Positions 7,388-13,335 of a DNA stretch of 14,715 bases are shown here, piece after piece. The stretch is from contig JAOZUJ010000021.1 of NCBI GenBank assembly GCA_029938745.1, positions 1 to 14,715 on the forward strand. The letters are read 5' to 3'. Within the stretch, counting starts at the first letter, position 1; each line of letters begins with the position of its first letter. This DNA is from Candidatus Moraniibacteriota bacterium (lineage in GTDB: Bacteria; Patescibacteriota; Minisyncoccia; Moranbacterales; GCA-2747515). The position numbers were made by a program, and so were the translations under genes. The notes beneath the pieces are model-generated. The model was given only the letters and a program-made list of their open reading frames with translations. It made no database searches and was not told the origin of the DNA.

Positions 7388-7414
7388 TTATTTTCACATC
7401 AAGGGGAGAAAAAG

Positions 7415-7819
7415 ATGATACAAACGAAATGTATTTTTGCACCAGCAGAACATTATGATGGTACACGTGTGTTAATAATATCTCATCAAGCAATTGCTAA
7501 GAGTAACACGCTCGAGCAACAGATCACACAAGGAATGTATGATATTCACTGTGCAGATCTGGCACCACCACAACTTGTTGATGCTTTTGTCAATGAGAAG
7601 ATAAATTTTCTGCAATACGAACAGTGCAAACAACAATGCATAGAATATCTCAGAAAAACTGTTACTATTCGAGAAACATTGCGACGCATTGCACAATATG
7701 CACTCACAAATAACGTTACATTTTTGTGTACTAATATGCGACCAATGAAATGCTACCGTTTTATCTTTGCACAAGAATGCACGCATTACGAGCCAAATGT
7801 ATATCACATAGCTCGATAA
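7415..7819 (+). CDS. DUF488-like small protein
   Basis: A 134-aa soluble protein. Its outline resembles the DUF488/YeaO family: an N-terminal YDGTRVLII strand, a central ADLAPPQLVDAF segment (family LAPS..L), an aromatic-rich YEQCKQQCIEYL helix, and a late VTFLCTNMRPMKCYRFIF stretch recalling the family's C-terminal LLC....CHR region. I make this match from memory of the family pattern, so it is tentative. Function is unknown. It has one of the best Shine-Dalgarno sequences here (AAGGGGAG, 7401-7408, six bases before the ATG), unlike most neighbours. It probably shares the gltX transcript and ends at a strong terminator. Confidence 0.75.
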   Translation: MIQTKCIFAPAEHYDGTRVLIISHQAIAKSNTLEQQITQGMYDIHCADLAPPQLVDAFVNEKINFLQYEQCKQQCIEYLRKTVTIRETLRRIAQYALTNNVTFLCTNMRPMKCYRFIFAQECTHYEPNVYHIAR

Positions 7820-7860
7820 TAAATGATAAAGAAGTTAACAAATTATTCTCTGTAACTAGC

Positions 7861-7893
7861 AAAAGACTTGGTAATAGTATTACTAAGTCTTTT
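7861..7893 (+). terminator. Rho-independent terminator after the gltX operon
   Basis: AAAAGACTT pairs with AAGTCTTTT, and after one G-T pair GTAATA pairs with TATTAC, giving a near-perfect hairpin of about 16 bp. It ends in TTTT 42 bases after the DUF488-like stop. The arms are A/T-flanked, so it may work in both directions. Confidence 0.75.
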
Positions 7894-7904
7894 ATAATCT
7901 CACA

Positions 7905-7933
7905 TTGACTTTTTGTGTATAATTCAGTATGTT
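7905..7933 (+). promoter_or_regulatory. Promoter of the nucleotidyltransferase-fold gene
   Basis: TTGACT (7905-7910) and TATGTT (7928-7933) are separated by 17 bases. Transcription would start near 7940, leaving a leader of about 60 bases with a Shine-Dalgarno GGGAGA (7990-7995) before the ATG at 8001. A TATAAT at 7918-7923 is too close to this -35 to pair with it. Confidence 0.45.
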
Positions 7934-8000
7934 TTATATGTATTATTAACCACAAATTTTAACAACTTTTTACAATCAAAATATTGACTGGGAGACCTCA

Positions 8001-8948
8001 ATGAAAAACGAACTTATTGTATTTAAAAAGGAAGCAGGTCTTTGGCTGGAGTCATTAGAACGAGAGCAGGCACTATTTTGTGTAAATAATATCACAAAAA
8101 TACTGGCTTTTGCAGAAAAAAATAAAGCTTTTTTTCAAGGATGTGGTTTGTATATTGTAGGAAGTTCCTTAAAAAATAATCAAGAATTTAACGACATTGA
8201 TGTTGTGCTCGTTGGTCTGGATTTTCGAGCTATTGTTGCATATGACAAAATTTTTCTCATGGATCCAAAAACGCTTATTGAAAAAGAAGTCCTTGTCGAG
8301 CCACGACTATTTTCAATTCTCAAAGGCGATAAAGATGATCCTGAGGTGATTAAACCAGTGACTCAGTGTAGTGATGCAGATGATGAATATAACTGGGAAG
8401 CATACGGAAGGATGGGATTAGAATACAATGGCATTTTGTATGATTATAATATAGAGGAGTGTGCGTGGGAGGCATTGAATTTAATCGGATATTGTTCCTA
8501 TCATGCAAAGTCAAGTCCCTTAATGCAGGATCTAAATGAATCATTTTCTTCGGAAAAAAATGATGGTTTGGATACATCTTGGTTTAATGATCCATTTGAA
8601 AATTATAGTTTTGGACCAAAAATGTCATTTTTGGTGTATCGCTTTTCTATAGGCATTAATACTGATTTGCCAACTGTGCACGCAAAGTTGCAGGATATCA
8701 AACCGATTGATTTTTGCATTCACACTGAAAATCTTCAGTTGGAAGAATGGAAGAGGTATCAACAAGCTTTGAACCTTTCTTACGTAATGCTAAAGGAGTG
8801 GCCTCAAAAAAGTAATGTTCGCAAAATTATTACTGACCTGGAATATCCAAGCTTCATTGATCCAAATGGAGTAAATCGAGTTAGACCTGACCTTCAATGG
8901 ATGCCGATGTATAAACCTAAAAAGGCAATTAAAATAATTGATATATAA
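8001..8948 (+). CDS. Nucleotidyltransferase-fold protein, function unknown
   Basis: A 315-aa protein with the signature of the DNA polymerase beta-type nucleotidyltransferase fold: a strand then GSSLKNNQEFNDIDVVLVG, giving the GS motif (54-56) and the metal-binding pair D65 and D67. D148 in ILYDYNI is a plausible third carboxylate. The rest (about 150-315) is not a domain I recognise; it is rich in Trp and aromatic residues and has a second DIKPIDFCIHTE segment. Members of this fold include toxins, antibiotic-modifying enzymes and tRNA nucleotidyltransferases, so the substrate cannot be inferred. It is monocistronic, with its own promoter, a good Shine-Dalgarno sequence and its own terminator. 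No antitoxin-like partner (HEPN or MNT pair) is adjacent. Confidence 0.75.
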   Translation: MKNELIVFKKEAGLWLESLEREQALFCVNNITKILAFAEKNKAFFQGCGLYIVGSSLKNNQEFNDIDVVLVGLDFRAIVAYDKIFLMDPKTLIEKEVLVEPRLFSILKGDKDDPEVIKPVTQCSDADDEYNWEAYGRMGLEYNGILYDYNIEECAWEALNLIGYCSYHAKSSPLMQDLNESFSSEKNDGLDTSWFNDPFENYSFGPKMSFLVYRFSIGINTDLPTVHAKLQDIKPIDFCIHTENLQLEEWKRYQQALNLSYVMLKEWPQKSNVRKIITDLEYPSFIDPNGVNRVRPDLQWMPMYKPKKAIKIIDI

Positions 8949-8955
8949 CAAAATC

Positions 8956-8993
8956 AAAAACCCACCAAATGATAAATCATTTTGGTGGGTTTT
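8956..8993. terminator. Bidirectional terminator
   Basis: AAACCCACCAAA pairs with TTTTGGTGGGTTTT (one T bulge), with TGAT/ATCA at the tip. The plus side ends in TTTT and the minus side in TTTTTGATTTT. It lies between the nucleotidyltransferase gene (plus) and the coiled-coil gene (minus), which converge here. Confidence 0.8.
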
Positions 8994-9011
8994 AATATTT
9001 TTTGATCTTAT

Positions 9012-9365
9012 TTAGTTTACTTTTTTGAAATTCACATTATACATTGGCTCGTATAAATTATCATATTCATCTCGCACCTCCACGGTTTCACCGTCCATTA
9101 GTGTTGAGAGGGAAATATCAGATATCATTTCTTGTAATGATTTTACTTCTCCTTTTAATTCTTCCATTTTTTCCCAACGCATACCCATATCTCTTTGTGC
9201 GCTCAATTCATGTTGTTTTTTTGTTTCTCGCATTGTATTTAATTTTTCAAGAAATTCTTGATACTCAGCATCTTGCGCTAACACATCTTTATACTCTTTA
9301 CGAATTTCTTTCATCTCTTTTTTTGCAACTTGTAGTTCGTTAAATACTTCTTGTACATCTTTCAT
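9012..9365 (-). CDS. Small coiled-coil protein, hypothetical
   Basis: A 117-aa, highly charged protein. Residues ~1-85 are almost all Glu, Lys, Gln and Leu with few helix breakers, so a long coiled coil is expected. Residues 86-117 (TLMDGETVEVRDEYDNLYEPMYNVNFKKVN) look like a short beta-rich tail. There is no signal peptide or membrane segment, so it should be cytoplasmic. I recognise no family. The ATG at 9365 has only a weak upstream GAAGAA. A GC-rich repeat-like segment (9376-9409) occupies its leader. It shares a bidirectional terminator with the convergent nucleotidyltransferase gene. Length and amino-acid use support a real gene rather than a shadow. Confidence 0.7.
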   Translation of the reverse strand: MKDVQEVFNELQVAKKEMKEIRKEYKDVLAQDAEYQEFLEKLNTMRETKKQHELSAQRDMGMRWEKMEELKGEVKSLQEMISDISLSTLMDGETVEVRDEYDNLYEPMYNVNFKKVN

Positions 9366-9375
9366 ATTTTTTCTT

Positions 9376-9409
9376 CGCCCGCCAGAGCTCGTCAGAGCGA
9401 CAGAGGGTC
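9376..9409. repeat. GC-rich repeat-like segment upstream of the coiled-coil gene
   Basis: A stretch of about 34 bases with strongly raised GC (starting CGCCCGCCAGAGCTCGTCAG) lies between AT-rich sequence on both sides. It contains GCTC/GAGC and repeated CAGAG words. It resembles short dispersed repeats seen in other bacterial genomes, but a second copy is not in this window. Confidence 0.4.
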
Positions 9410-9503
9410 ATTTTTATTTATTTATAACACAAACAATATTGTACCATGTTTTTAGAAATAAGAACATATTCACTATAAATGTATGTATTTACCATCAAAT
9501 AGG

Positions 9504-9532
9504 TTGACAAAATGATGAAAAAGATGTATAGT
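9504..9532 (+). promoter_or_regulatory. Strong sigma-70-type promoter
   Basis: Consensus TTGACA (9504-9509), a 17-base spacer and TATAGT (9527-9532). The expected start is near 9539, about 30 bases before the ATG at 9570. It probably drives both the Cys-rich membrane protein and the secreted protein. Confidence 0.7.
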
Positions 9533-9569
9533 TAGGGATAAATTCTATAATTACAAAAAACTACTTCCT

Positions 9570-9989
9570 ATGGAATATTTACAAAAAACAAACACAACAA
9601 AGCACATTATATCTATACCATTTATTTATCTTTTAATTATTCCGTTTGTGATATTAGATATTTTTGTTGAGTTATATCATCACATTTGCTTCCCATTATA
9701 TGATCTACCATTGGTCAAGCGATCCAAGTATATTATTTTTGATCGATATAAATTAGATTACATAGATAGAGCGCAAAAAGCAAATTGTACATATTGTGCA
9801 TACATTAATGGTCTTTTAAAATATGTTACAGAAATAAGTGCACAAACAGAAAAATACTGGTGTGCTATTGCACACGCAAATGAAGATGGTCACTATCCGG
9901 AACATCACAAAGAATTTATTCCATATGGTGATAAACATGTTTATCACGAAAAGTATACAAAACCACAAAACAATCCTAACGAAAAATAA
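9570..9989 (+). CDS. Conserved membrane-anchored Cys-rich protein, function unknown
   Basis: A 139-aa protein with one or two closely spaced hydrophobic segments (residues ~13-45). A conserved-looking block follows: VKRSKYIIFDRYKLDYIDRAQKANC-type sequence, then CTYCAYINGL, EISAQTEKYWCAIAHA and a His/Tyr-rich end. From memory, a family of conserved hypothetical proteins in diverse bacteria shares the CxYCxYxNG...RTExYWCPIKHA pattern, so I believe this is a member, but I know no function for it. The CxxC pair plus later Cys and His residues could bind a metal; that is inference. It has a near-consensus promoter and no Shine-Dalgarno sequence. A short AT hairpin (CTTATTT/AAATAAG, about 10003-10019) lies between it and the next gene. 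Confidence 0.75.
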   Translation: MEYLQKTNTTKHIISIPFIYLLIIPFVILDIFVELYHHICFPLYDLPLVKRSKYIIFDRYKLDYIDRAQKANCTYCAYINGLLKYVTEISAQTEKYWCAIAHANEDGHYPEHHKEFIPYGDKHVYHEKYTKPQNNPNEK

Positions 9990-10055
9990 AAATATCTTTA
10001 GCTTATTTGAAAAATAAGAATGTCTGTACATTAACCCTTGCCCGGAGATGGAAAA

Positions 10056-10469
10056 ATGAAAGTTTTCTTTTTGAGTGTTGTCTGTATTGCCTGTATCATG
10101 CCGAGCATGTTAAATGCTCAAAACTGTTGTCCTGCTAATACAGCGGAGGTTATTACCGCATATCACATTTACAGCACAATAAATCCATTAAAATATATAG
10201 GTAGTGTGGCACGTAAAGCATGTTACAATGCAAAAAAACATGCCGTTGTAGAGTGGGTCAATCTTGACACATCTGCTGTTTTACATGGTTGTGAAAATAG
10301 AGATAATTTTCCCATGAGACTGCAGAAGAGATTTCGTACACAAAAATTACCACAATTGTGTGATGAGGGGGGAGATGTTGTTTTCACGATGCCAGATGAT
10401 GATGACAATTTAACAGCAGTTGATGTCAGTTTAACATCAAGAGAAATGTCAATATATACCATACATTGA
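10056..10469 (+). CDS. Small secreted Cys-containing protein, hypothetical
   Basis: A 137-aa protein starting MKVFFLSVVCIACIMPSMLNA, a classical signal peptide with a likely cleavage site after LNA (before QNCC). The mature part is about 115 aa with five Cys (a CC pair and three single ones), which suggests disulfides outside the membrane. It has an acidic run (PDDDDN) near the C-terminus. I recognise no family. The ATG at 10056 is chosen because GGAG (10044-10047) sits eight bases before it and the signal peptide begins there; a TTG at 10038 would only add MPGDGK. It lies 66 bases after the Cys-rich membrane protein, probably on the same transcript, and ends at a clear terminator. Confidence 0.7.
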   Translation: MKVFFLSVVCIACIMPSMLNAQNCCPANTAEVITAYHIYSTINPLKYIGSVARKACYNAKKHAVVEWVNLDTSAVLHGCENRDNFPMRLQKRFRTQKLPQLCDEGGDVVFTMPDDDDNLTAVDVSLTSREMSIYTIH

Positions 10470-10496
10470 CATTCATCAAAGATAATAGTCTAAAAA

Positions 10497-10531
10497 AAAC
10501 GCTGAAGATTCACAAAGAATCATCAGCGTTT
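10497..10531 (+). terminator. Rho-independent terminator
   Basis: AAACGCTGA pairs with TCAGCGTTT, then after an A-A mismatch GATTC pairs with GAATC around an ACAAA loop. It begins 27 bases after the secreted-protein stop. The T tail is short and interrupted on the plus side (TTTGTTATTT) and longer on the minus side, so it could act in both directions. Confidence 0.7.
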
Positions 10532-10880
10532 GTTATTTATACAAAACAGGGAAATATCTTTTATGTCGCACAATATATTTGGTTATTTTTTACACATTGA
10601 AAGGGAGCTACTTAATAAAATATTGTACTAAATTATGCATGTGTTTTTTACAAAATACTCATGTTATTTTGATACACGTAAGTACACATTTTATATTAAA
10701 TTATTTTAAAAAATTATTTTATTTTTTTTATTAAAAATTAATTATTATATTACGCAAATATTTTTTAATTATTATGTAAAATATATAGTATATAGAGCAG
10801 GAGAAACACAAAAATATAAAATAAATCAAAAGAATTTATAAAATAATTCAGGATCAATATTTGCCTATCAAAATGTACAA

Positions 10881-11127
10881 AAAAAGTAATACCTACGTAC
10901 CACTAAGATTATACAAAGTGATCACTCAGTAAGTGTATTTAGCGTTATAGAGATACACAGAAGCGTTTGTAAAGAAAAAGTAATACCTACATACCAGTTC
11001 AAACACACGAAGCAATACAAACGCATTGTAAAAAACTATTTTTTATTTTTAAAAAAACATTTTTATCAACAATACCAAGAGCAAACATTTCTACTAAAAA
11101 GTAATGCTTGTTAACGGGGTAGTATTA
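10881..11127 (+). repeat. Cluster of GTAATACCTAC repeats
   Basis: A 22-base unit (AAAAAGTAATACCTAC, then GTACCA or ATACCA) occurs at 10881-10902 and 10975-10996 with one difference, 94 bases apart. A partial third copy (AAAAAGTAATGC) begins at 11096, and an inverted relative (GGTAGTATTA) lies near 11118-11127. The second copy is enclosed by a perfect 9-bp inverted repeat, GCGTTTGTA (10963-10971) and TACAAACGC (11016-11024). A 10-base palindrome AGTGATCACT (10917-10926) follows the first copy. Confidence 0.6.
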
Positions 11128-11184
11128 AAGATAATATTACAAAGATGCCTATAACTTTAGCTTAGTTAATATGTTTGCAAAGGT

Positions 11185-11218
11185 ACTATGTCGCATAAGA
11201 TACATTGTGCGACATAGT
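11185..11218. repeat. 11-bp inverted repeat (ACTATGTCGCA / TGCGACATAGT)
   Basis: Perfect arms at 11185-11195 and 11208-11218 with a 12-base loop. The right arm plus loop (11200-11216) matches, in reverse complement and with one mismatch, TATGTCGCACAATATAT at 10562-10578. It could be an operator half-site pair or an RNA hairpin. Confidence 0.55.
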
Positions 11219-11445
11219 GTATTGAGAGAAAAATACACCTTTTTATATAAGTTTTTTAAGATTTTATGGTTGTTTTATGCTACTACCCACCCTATTACTT
11301 TCTTATTATTTTCACCATTTACCCATCAAACAATTACTGACAATTACATTTTTGTCATTCTGGAAGTTAGAATTTCTTTTTAAATAAAATGACAAAATTT
11401 TTATAAACAATTTTATAAATTTCACTATTATTTATACAAAATAAA

Positions 11446-11483
11446 AAAGGCCCTTTATAATGTCAGTTATATAAAAAGCCTTT
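11446..11483 (-). terminator. Terminator-like hairpin
   Basis: AAAGGC (11446-11451) pairs with GCCTTT (11478-11483), and TTTATA (11454-11459) with TATAAA (11470-11475). On the minus strand the stem is followed by TTTTTTATTTTG, a good U-run. It could end transcription coming from the UMP kinase gene, about 215 bases upstream on that strand. Confidence 0.5.
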
Positions 11484-11650
11484 ATGTAAAATTCTACTTT
11501 TTCATTCTTTCAAAACTATTTTTTGTACTCAATCAATTTTGTAACTTATTTTTCATGTAAACATATCTGTAATATATATAATATCACAACATCATACTAG
11601 GTCTTCCCTACCAACACTACGAAATTACAATTTTTTACGGTAGAGATTTG

Positions 11651-11666
11651 TGTCAACGGGTTGACA
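11651..11666. repeat. Inverted repeat TGTCAAC / GTTGACA
   Basis: Perfect 7-bp arms around GG, 33 bases beyond the UMP kinase stop. Each arm contains TTGACA, but no -10 box lies at the right distance on either strand, so a promoter is unlikely. An RNA hairpin in the 3' leader or an operator is possible. Confidence 0.4.
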
Positions 11667-11698
11667 ACGATCTTCATAACATCAGCACCTCTCATCCT

Positions 11699-12406
11699 TT
11701 AATGATTTTTAATGAGCGTTCCTACAAATTTATCTCCATTGAGATAATTTTTCAGGTTTTCCAAATTATCACCACTGAGCGTCACAGCATCGATGTCTGT
11801 TTTTTCAGCATATTCTGCAGCGATAGGGTCAAATGGCGCATTGAGTCCTGGACTCCATTCATTAGTATTAATCTTTCTAAATTCTGCCCATGACATCTCC
11901 TCGATCTTTACTGCATCTGGAAATTTATTTGGATCTTTGTCATATACATAATCAATATTTGAAAGATTGACAATTTTTTTGATACCGAGGTATCGAGCAA
12001 GTAAAACAGTATCATAATCAGTAGAAAAACCAGGTCGCCAGCCAGCCGCGATCATAATCGGCTTGTCACACTGGAAGAAGTCTTCTAGGTCATGTGGATT
12101 TGTATTGATACGTGGATGTGCATATTCACGGAAAATTGTACGGATGAGATGCGCATTCAGTCGTGTTGCGTGTATTCCTAGCCAATCTTTATCCTCATCT
12201 TCTATATCATTACAAATTTCTTGTGCAGCATTTGCATATCGTCGAGCAGTCTTCCCTCCTCCAGTGATCAAAACAAATCTTTGATCATTCTTTTGGACCT
12301 GTTCCAATATGACAGTACGAAAATCTTTTAAAAGATCTATATCAATGTCATCTGGCACAATGAGAGAGCCTCCGAGATTGATAATACGTGTTTTTTTTGC
12401 GTCCAT
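11699..12406 (-). CDS. pyrH: UMP kinase, archaeal-type
   Basis: Amino-acid kinase-fold enzyme that converts UMP to UDP for pyrimidine nucleotide synthesis. In 235 aa the order of motifs matches archaeal UMP kinases: INLGGSLIVPDDIDIDLLKDF (residues 9-29), TGGGKTARRYA (48-58), GIHATRLNAHLIR (77-89), RPGFSTD (124-130), SNIDYVYDKDP (149-159) and an FDPIAA segment. Typical bacterial PyrH instead has KLSGEAL and a different central region. The protein ends in GTLIKNH, like the family's GT.I terminus. The start at 12406 (MDAKKTRIINLGG) places the glycine-rich motif at the usual distance. It follows the membrane protein gene by 40 bases on the same strand, and a TATAAT (12437-12432) in that gap may give it its own start. 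No Shine-Dalgarno sequence is seen. Confidence 0.9.
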   Translation of the reverse strand: MDAKKTRIINLGGSLIVPDDIDIDLLKDFRTVILEQVQKNDQRFVLITGGGKTARRYANAAQEICNDIEDEDKDWLGIHATRLNAHLIRTIFREYAHPRINTNPHDLEDFFQCDKPIMIAAGWRPGFSTDYDTVLLARYLGIKKIVNLSNIDYVYDKDPNKFPDAVKIEEMSWAEFRKINTNEWSPGLNAPFDPIAAEYAEKTDIDAVTLSGDNLENLKNYLNGDKFVGTLIKNH

Positions 12407-12446
12407 ATATTTATTTTTTGTTTAATTAGCGATTATAACTTCATTT

Positions 12447-12827
12447 TTATTTACATGACGTAGATCTTTCGTATCCTTTATTTATAGCATCTTCATCTGA
12501 CGTAAAACAGCGTAAATTCTCTTTTGTGATCTTTTTTGCGTAAGAACATGATGGCGGATAGTATTTTTTACCCTTTGTGCTTCCAACATACTTACAATCC
12601 TTTGTTTTTAGATCACTTTTTACATCATCAACTGCAACTTCTTGCACAATAACCACAGGTTCATTTTCTGGTCGATATACGACAATCGGCTCTTGTGCAA
12701 ATGTGTTGCCATGCATTGCACCAAATACAAAACTCCCAATTGCGATTGTGATCAATCCAATGAGATATAATACTTGTTTTTCATATTCTTGCAACCATTC
12801 AACAATTGCGCTACCGTATTTATGCAT
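12447..12827 (-). CDS. Single-pass membrane protein with C-terminal Cys motif, hypothetical
   Basis: A 126-aa protein: a short N-terminus, one membrane helix (residues ~19-38, VLYLIGLITIAIGSFVFGAM), a variable Val/Asp/Glu-rich linker, and a compact C-terminal motif (78-125) of the form C.YVGS..GKKYY.P.C..A..I..ENL.CF.S...A...GY....C, with Cys78, 94, 107 and 125. This last part resembles small Ada-like metal-binding modules, and I recall similar TM-plus-module proteins as frequent in Patescibacteria. It is probably exposed outside the membrane; function is unknown. The start at 12827 is preceded by AGGT eight bases upstream. It is the first gene of a probable operon with pyrH and diverges from rpmA, with overlapping promoter regions. 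Confidence 0.75.
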   Translation of the reverse strand: MHKYGSAIVEWLQEYEKQVLYLIGLITIAIGSFVFGAMHGNTFAQEPIVVYRPENEPVVIVQEVAVDDVKSDLKTKDCKYVGSTKGKKYYPPSCSYAKKITKENLRCFTSDEDAINKGYERSTSCK

Positions 12828-12837
12828 ATACTACCTG

Positions 12838-12866
12838 TTGACAATATCATATTCTTTACGTATACT
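12838..12866 (+). promoter_or_regulatory. Near-consensus promoter of rpmA
   Basis: TTGACA (12838-12843), a 17-base spacer and TATACT (12861-12866). This is one of the two strongest promoters in the window, as expected for a ribosomal protein. The leader would be about 40 bases, with no visible Shine-Dalgarno sequence before the ATG at 12913. Confidence 0.75.
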
Positions 12867-12912
12867 ATCATAGTATATAAATTTATGAAAGTAAACATTT
12901 AAACCTGTTATT

Positions 12913-13191
12913 ATGGCACATAGGAAAGCTGGCGGATCCACGAGATTGGGCCGCGATTCAATATCAAAACGACTTGGTGTAAAAATCTACGGTTCTCAAA
13001 AAGTAGAATCTGGCAATATTATCGTACGACAACGTGGTACCAAGATTCATCCTGGTACAAATGTTGCACGTGGTGAAGATGACACGCTTTTTGCAACAGC
13101 AGACGGAACTGTAAAATTTATGGATAAAAAAGTCAAAAATTTCACAGGAAAACTCACAAAAAGAAAATTTGTCAGTGTTGTGACTGAATAA
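12913..13191 (+). CDS. rpmA: 50S ribosomal protein L27
   Basis: Ribosomal protein whose N-terminus reaches the peptidyl transferase centre. The 92-aa sequence is unmistakable: MAHRKAGGSTRLGRDSISKR at the N-terminus, then GNIIVRQRGTKIHPGTNV and the DTLFATADGTVKF core. It starts directly with MAH and lacks the cleavable N-terminal extension found in Firmicutes. rpmA usually follows rplU (L21), but here it stands alone with its own promoter and terminator; rplU is not in the window. The C-terminus ends KRKFVSVVTE, a normal length. Confidence 0.98.
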   Translation: MAHRKAGGSTRLGRDSISKRLGVKIYGSQKVESGNIIVRQRGTKIHPGTNVARGEDDTLFATADGTVKFMDKKVKNFTGKLTKRKFVSVVTE

Positions 13192-13214
13192 TTTTCATAT
13201 TTTTTGAAAAAATC

Positions 13215-13243
13215 AAAATACCCGTGTTCTACGGGTATTTTTT
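13215..13243 (+). terminator. Rho-independent terminator of rpmA
   Basis: AAAATACCCGT and ACGGGTATTTT form an 11-bp stem around GTTCT, followed by further T. It lies 24 bases after the rpmA stop. Confidence 0.85.
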
Positions 13244-13274
13244 GTTATGTATTTTGTTATTCAATCAAAAAAAG

Positions 13275-13310
13275 AATTACATATTTAATTACATAATTAA
13301 ATATGTAATT
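13275..13310. terminator. AT-only perfect palindrome, likely helicase terminator
   Basis: AATTACATATTTAATTA, a CA centre, then the exact complement: 17-bp arms. On the minus strand it is followed by TTCTTTTTTT, which fits a terminator for the helicase gene ending at 13336. Confidence 0.6.
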
Positions 13311-13332
13311 AATAAATGATTAATCATTTATT
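13311..13332. repeat. Perfect 22-bp palindrome (AATAAATGATT / AATCATTTATT)
   Basis: Two 11-base arms without a spacer, directly abutting the 36-base palindrome on its left and the helicase stop codon on its right. It may be part of the same terminator or a binding site. Confidence 0.6.
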
Positions 13333-13335
13333 GTA

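Larger units (their letters stand above)
10532..11698. other. AT-rich gene-free region with repeats
   Basis: About 1.2 kb without a credible gene. Positions 10688-10752 are 65 consecutive A/T bases. To the right are two near-identical 22-base repeats, flanking inverted repeats, a hairpin shared in part with 10562-10578, and a terminator-like hairpin at 11446. A frame at 11171-11383 (70 codons) has no Shine-Dalgarno sequence or family resemblance, and a hairpin covers its first part, so I do not call it. The region could hold an untranslated RNA, a replication or segregation site, or decayed sequence; nothing here decides among these. Confidence 0.6.

Noticed and set aside
7905..7923. Promoter TTGACT with TATAAT
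   Set aside because: The two boxes are only seven bases apart; TATGTT at 7928-7933 gives the normal 17-base spacing instead.
10881..10996. CRISPR array
   Set aside because: Only two full repeat copies, unequal spacing of about 70-100 bases to the partial third copy, and no cas genes in the window.
11171..11383. 70-codon open frame on the plus strand in the gene-free region
   Set aside because: No Shine-Dalgarno sequence or promoter, AT-driven composition, a perfect hairpin over its first part and no family resemblance; more likely chance.
11651..11666. Back-to-back promoters from TTGACA on both strands
   Set aside because: No -10 box at 15-19 bases on either side; better explained as an inverted repeat.
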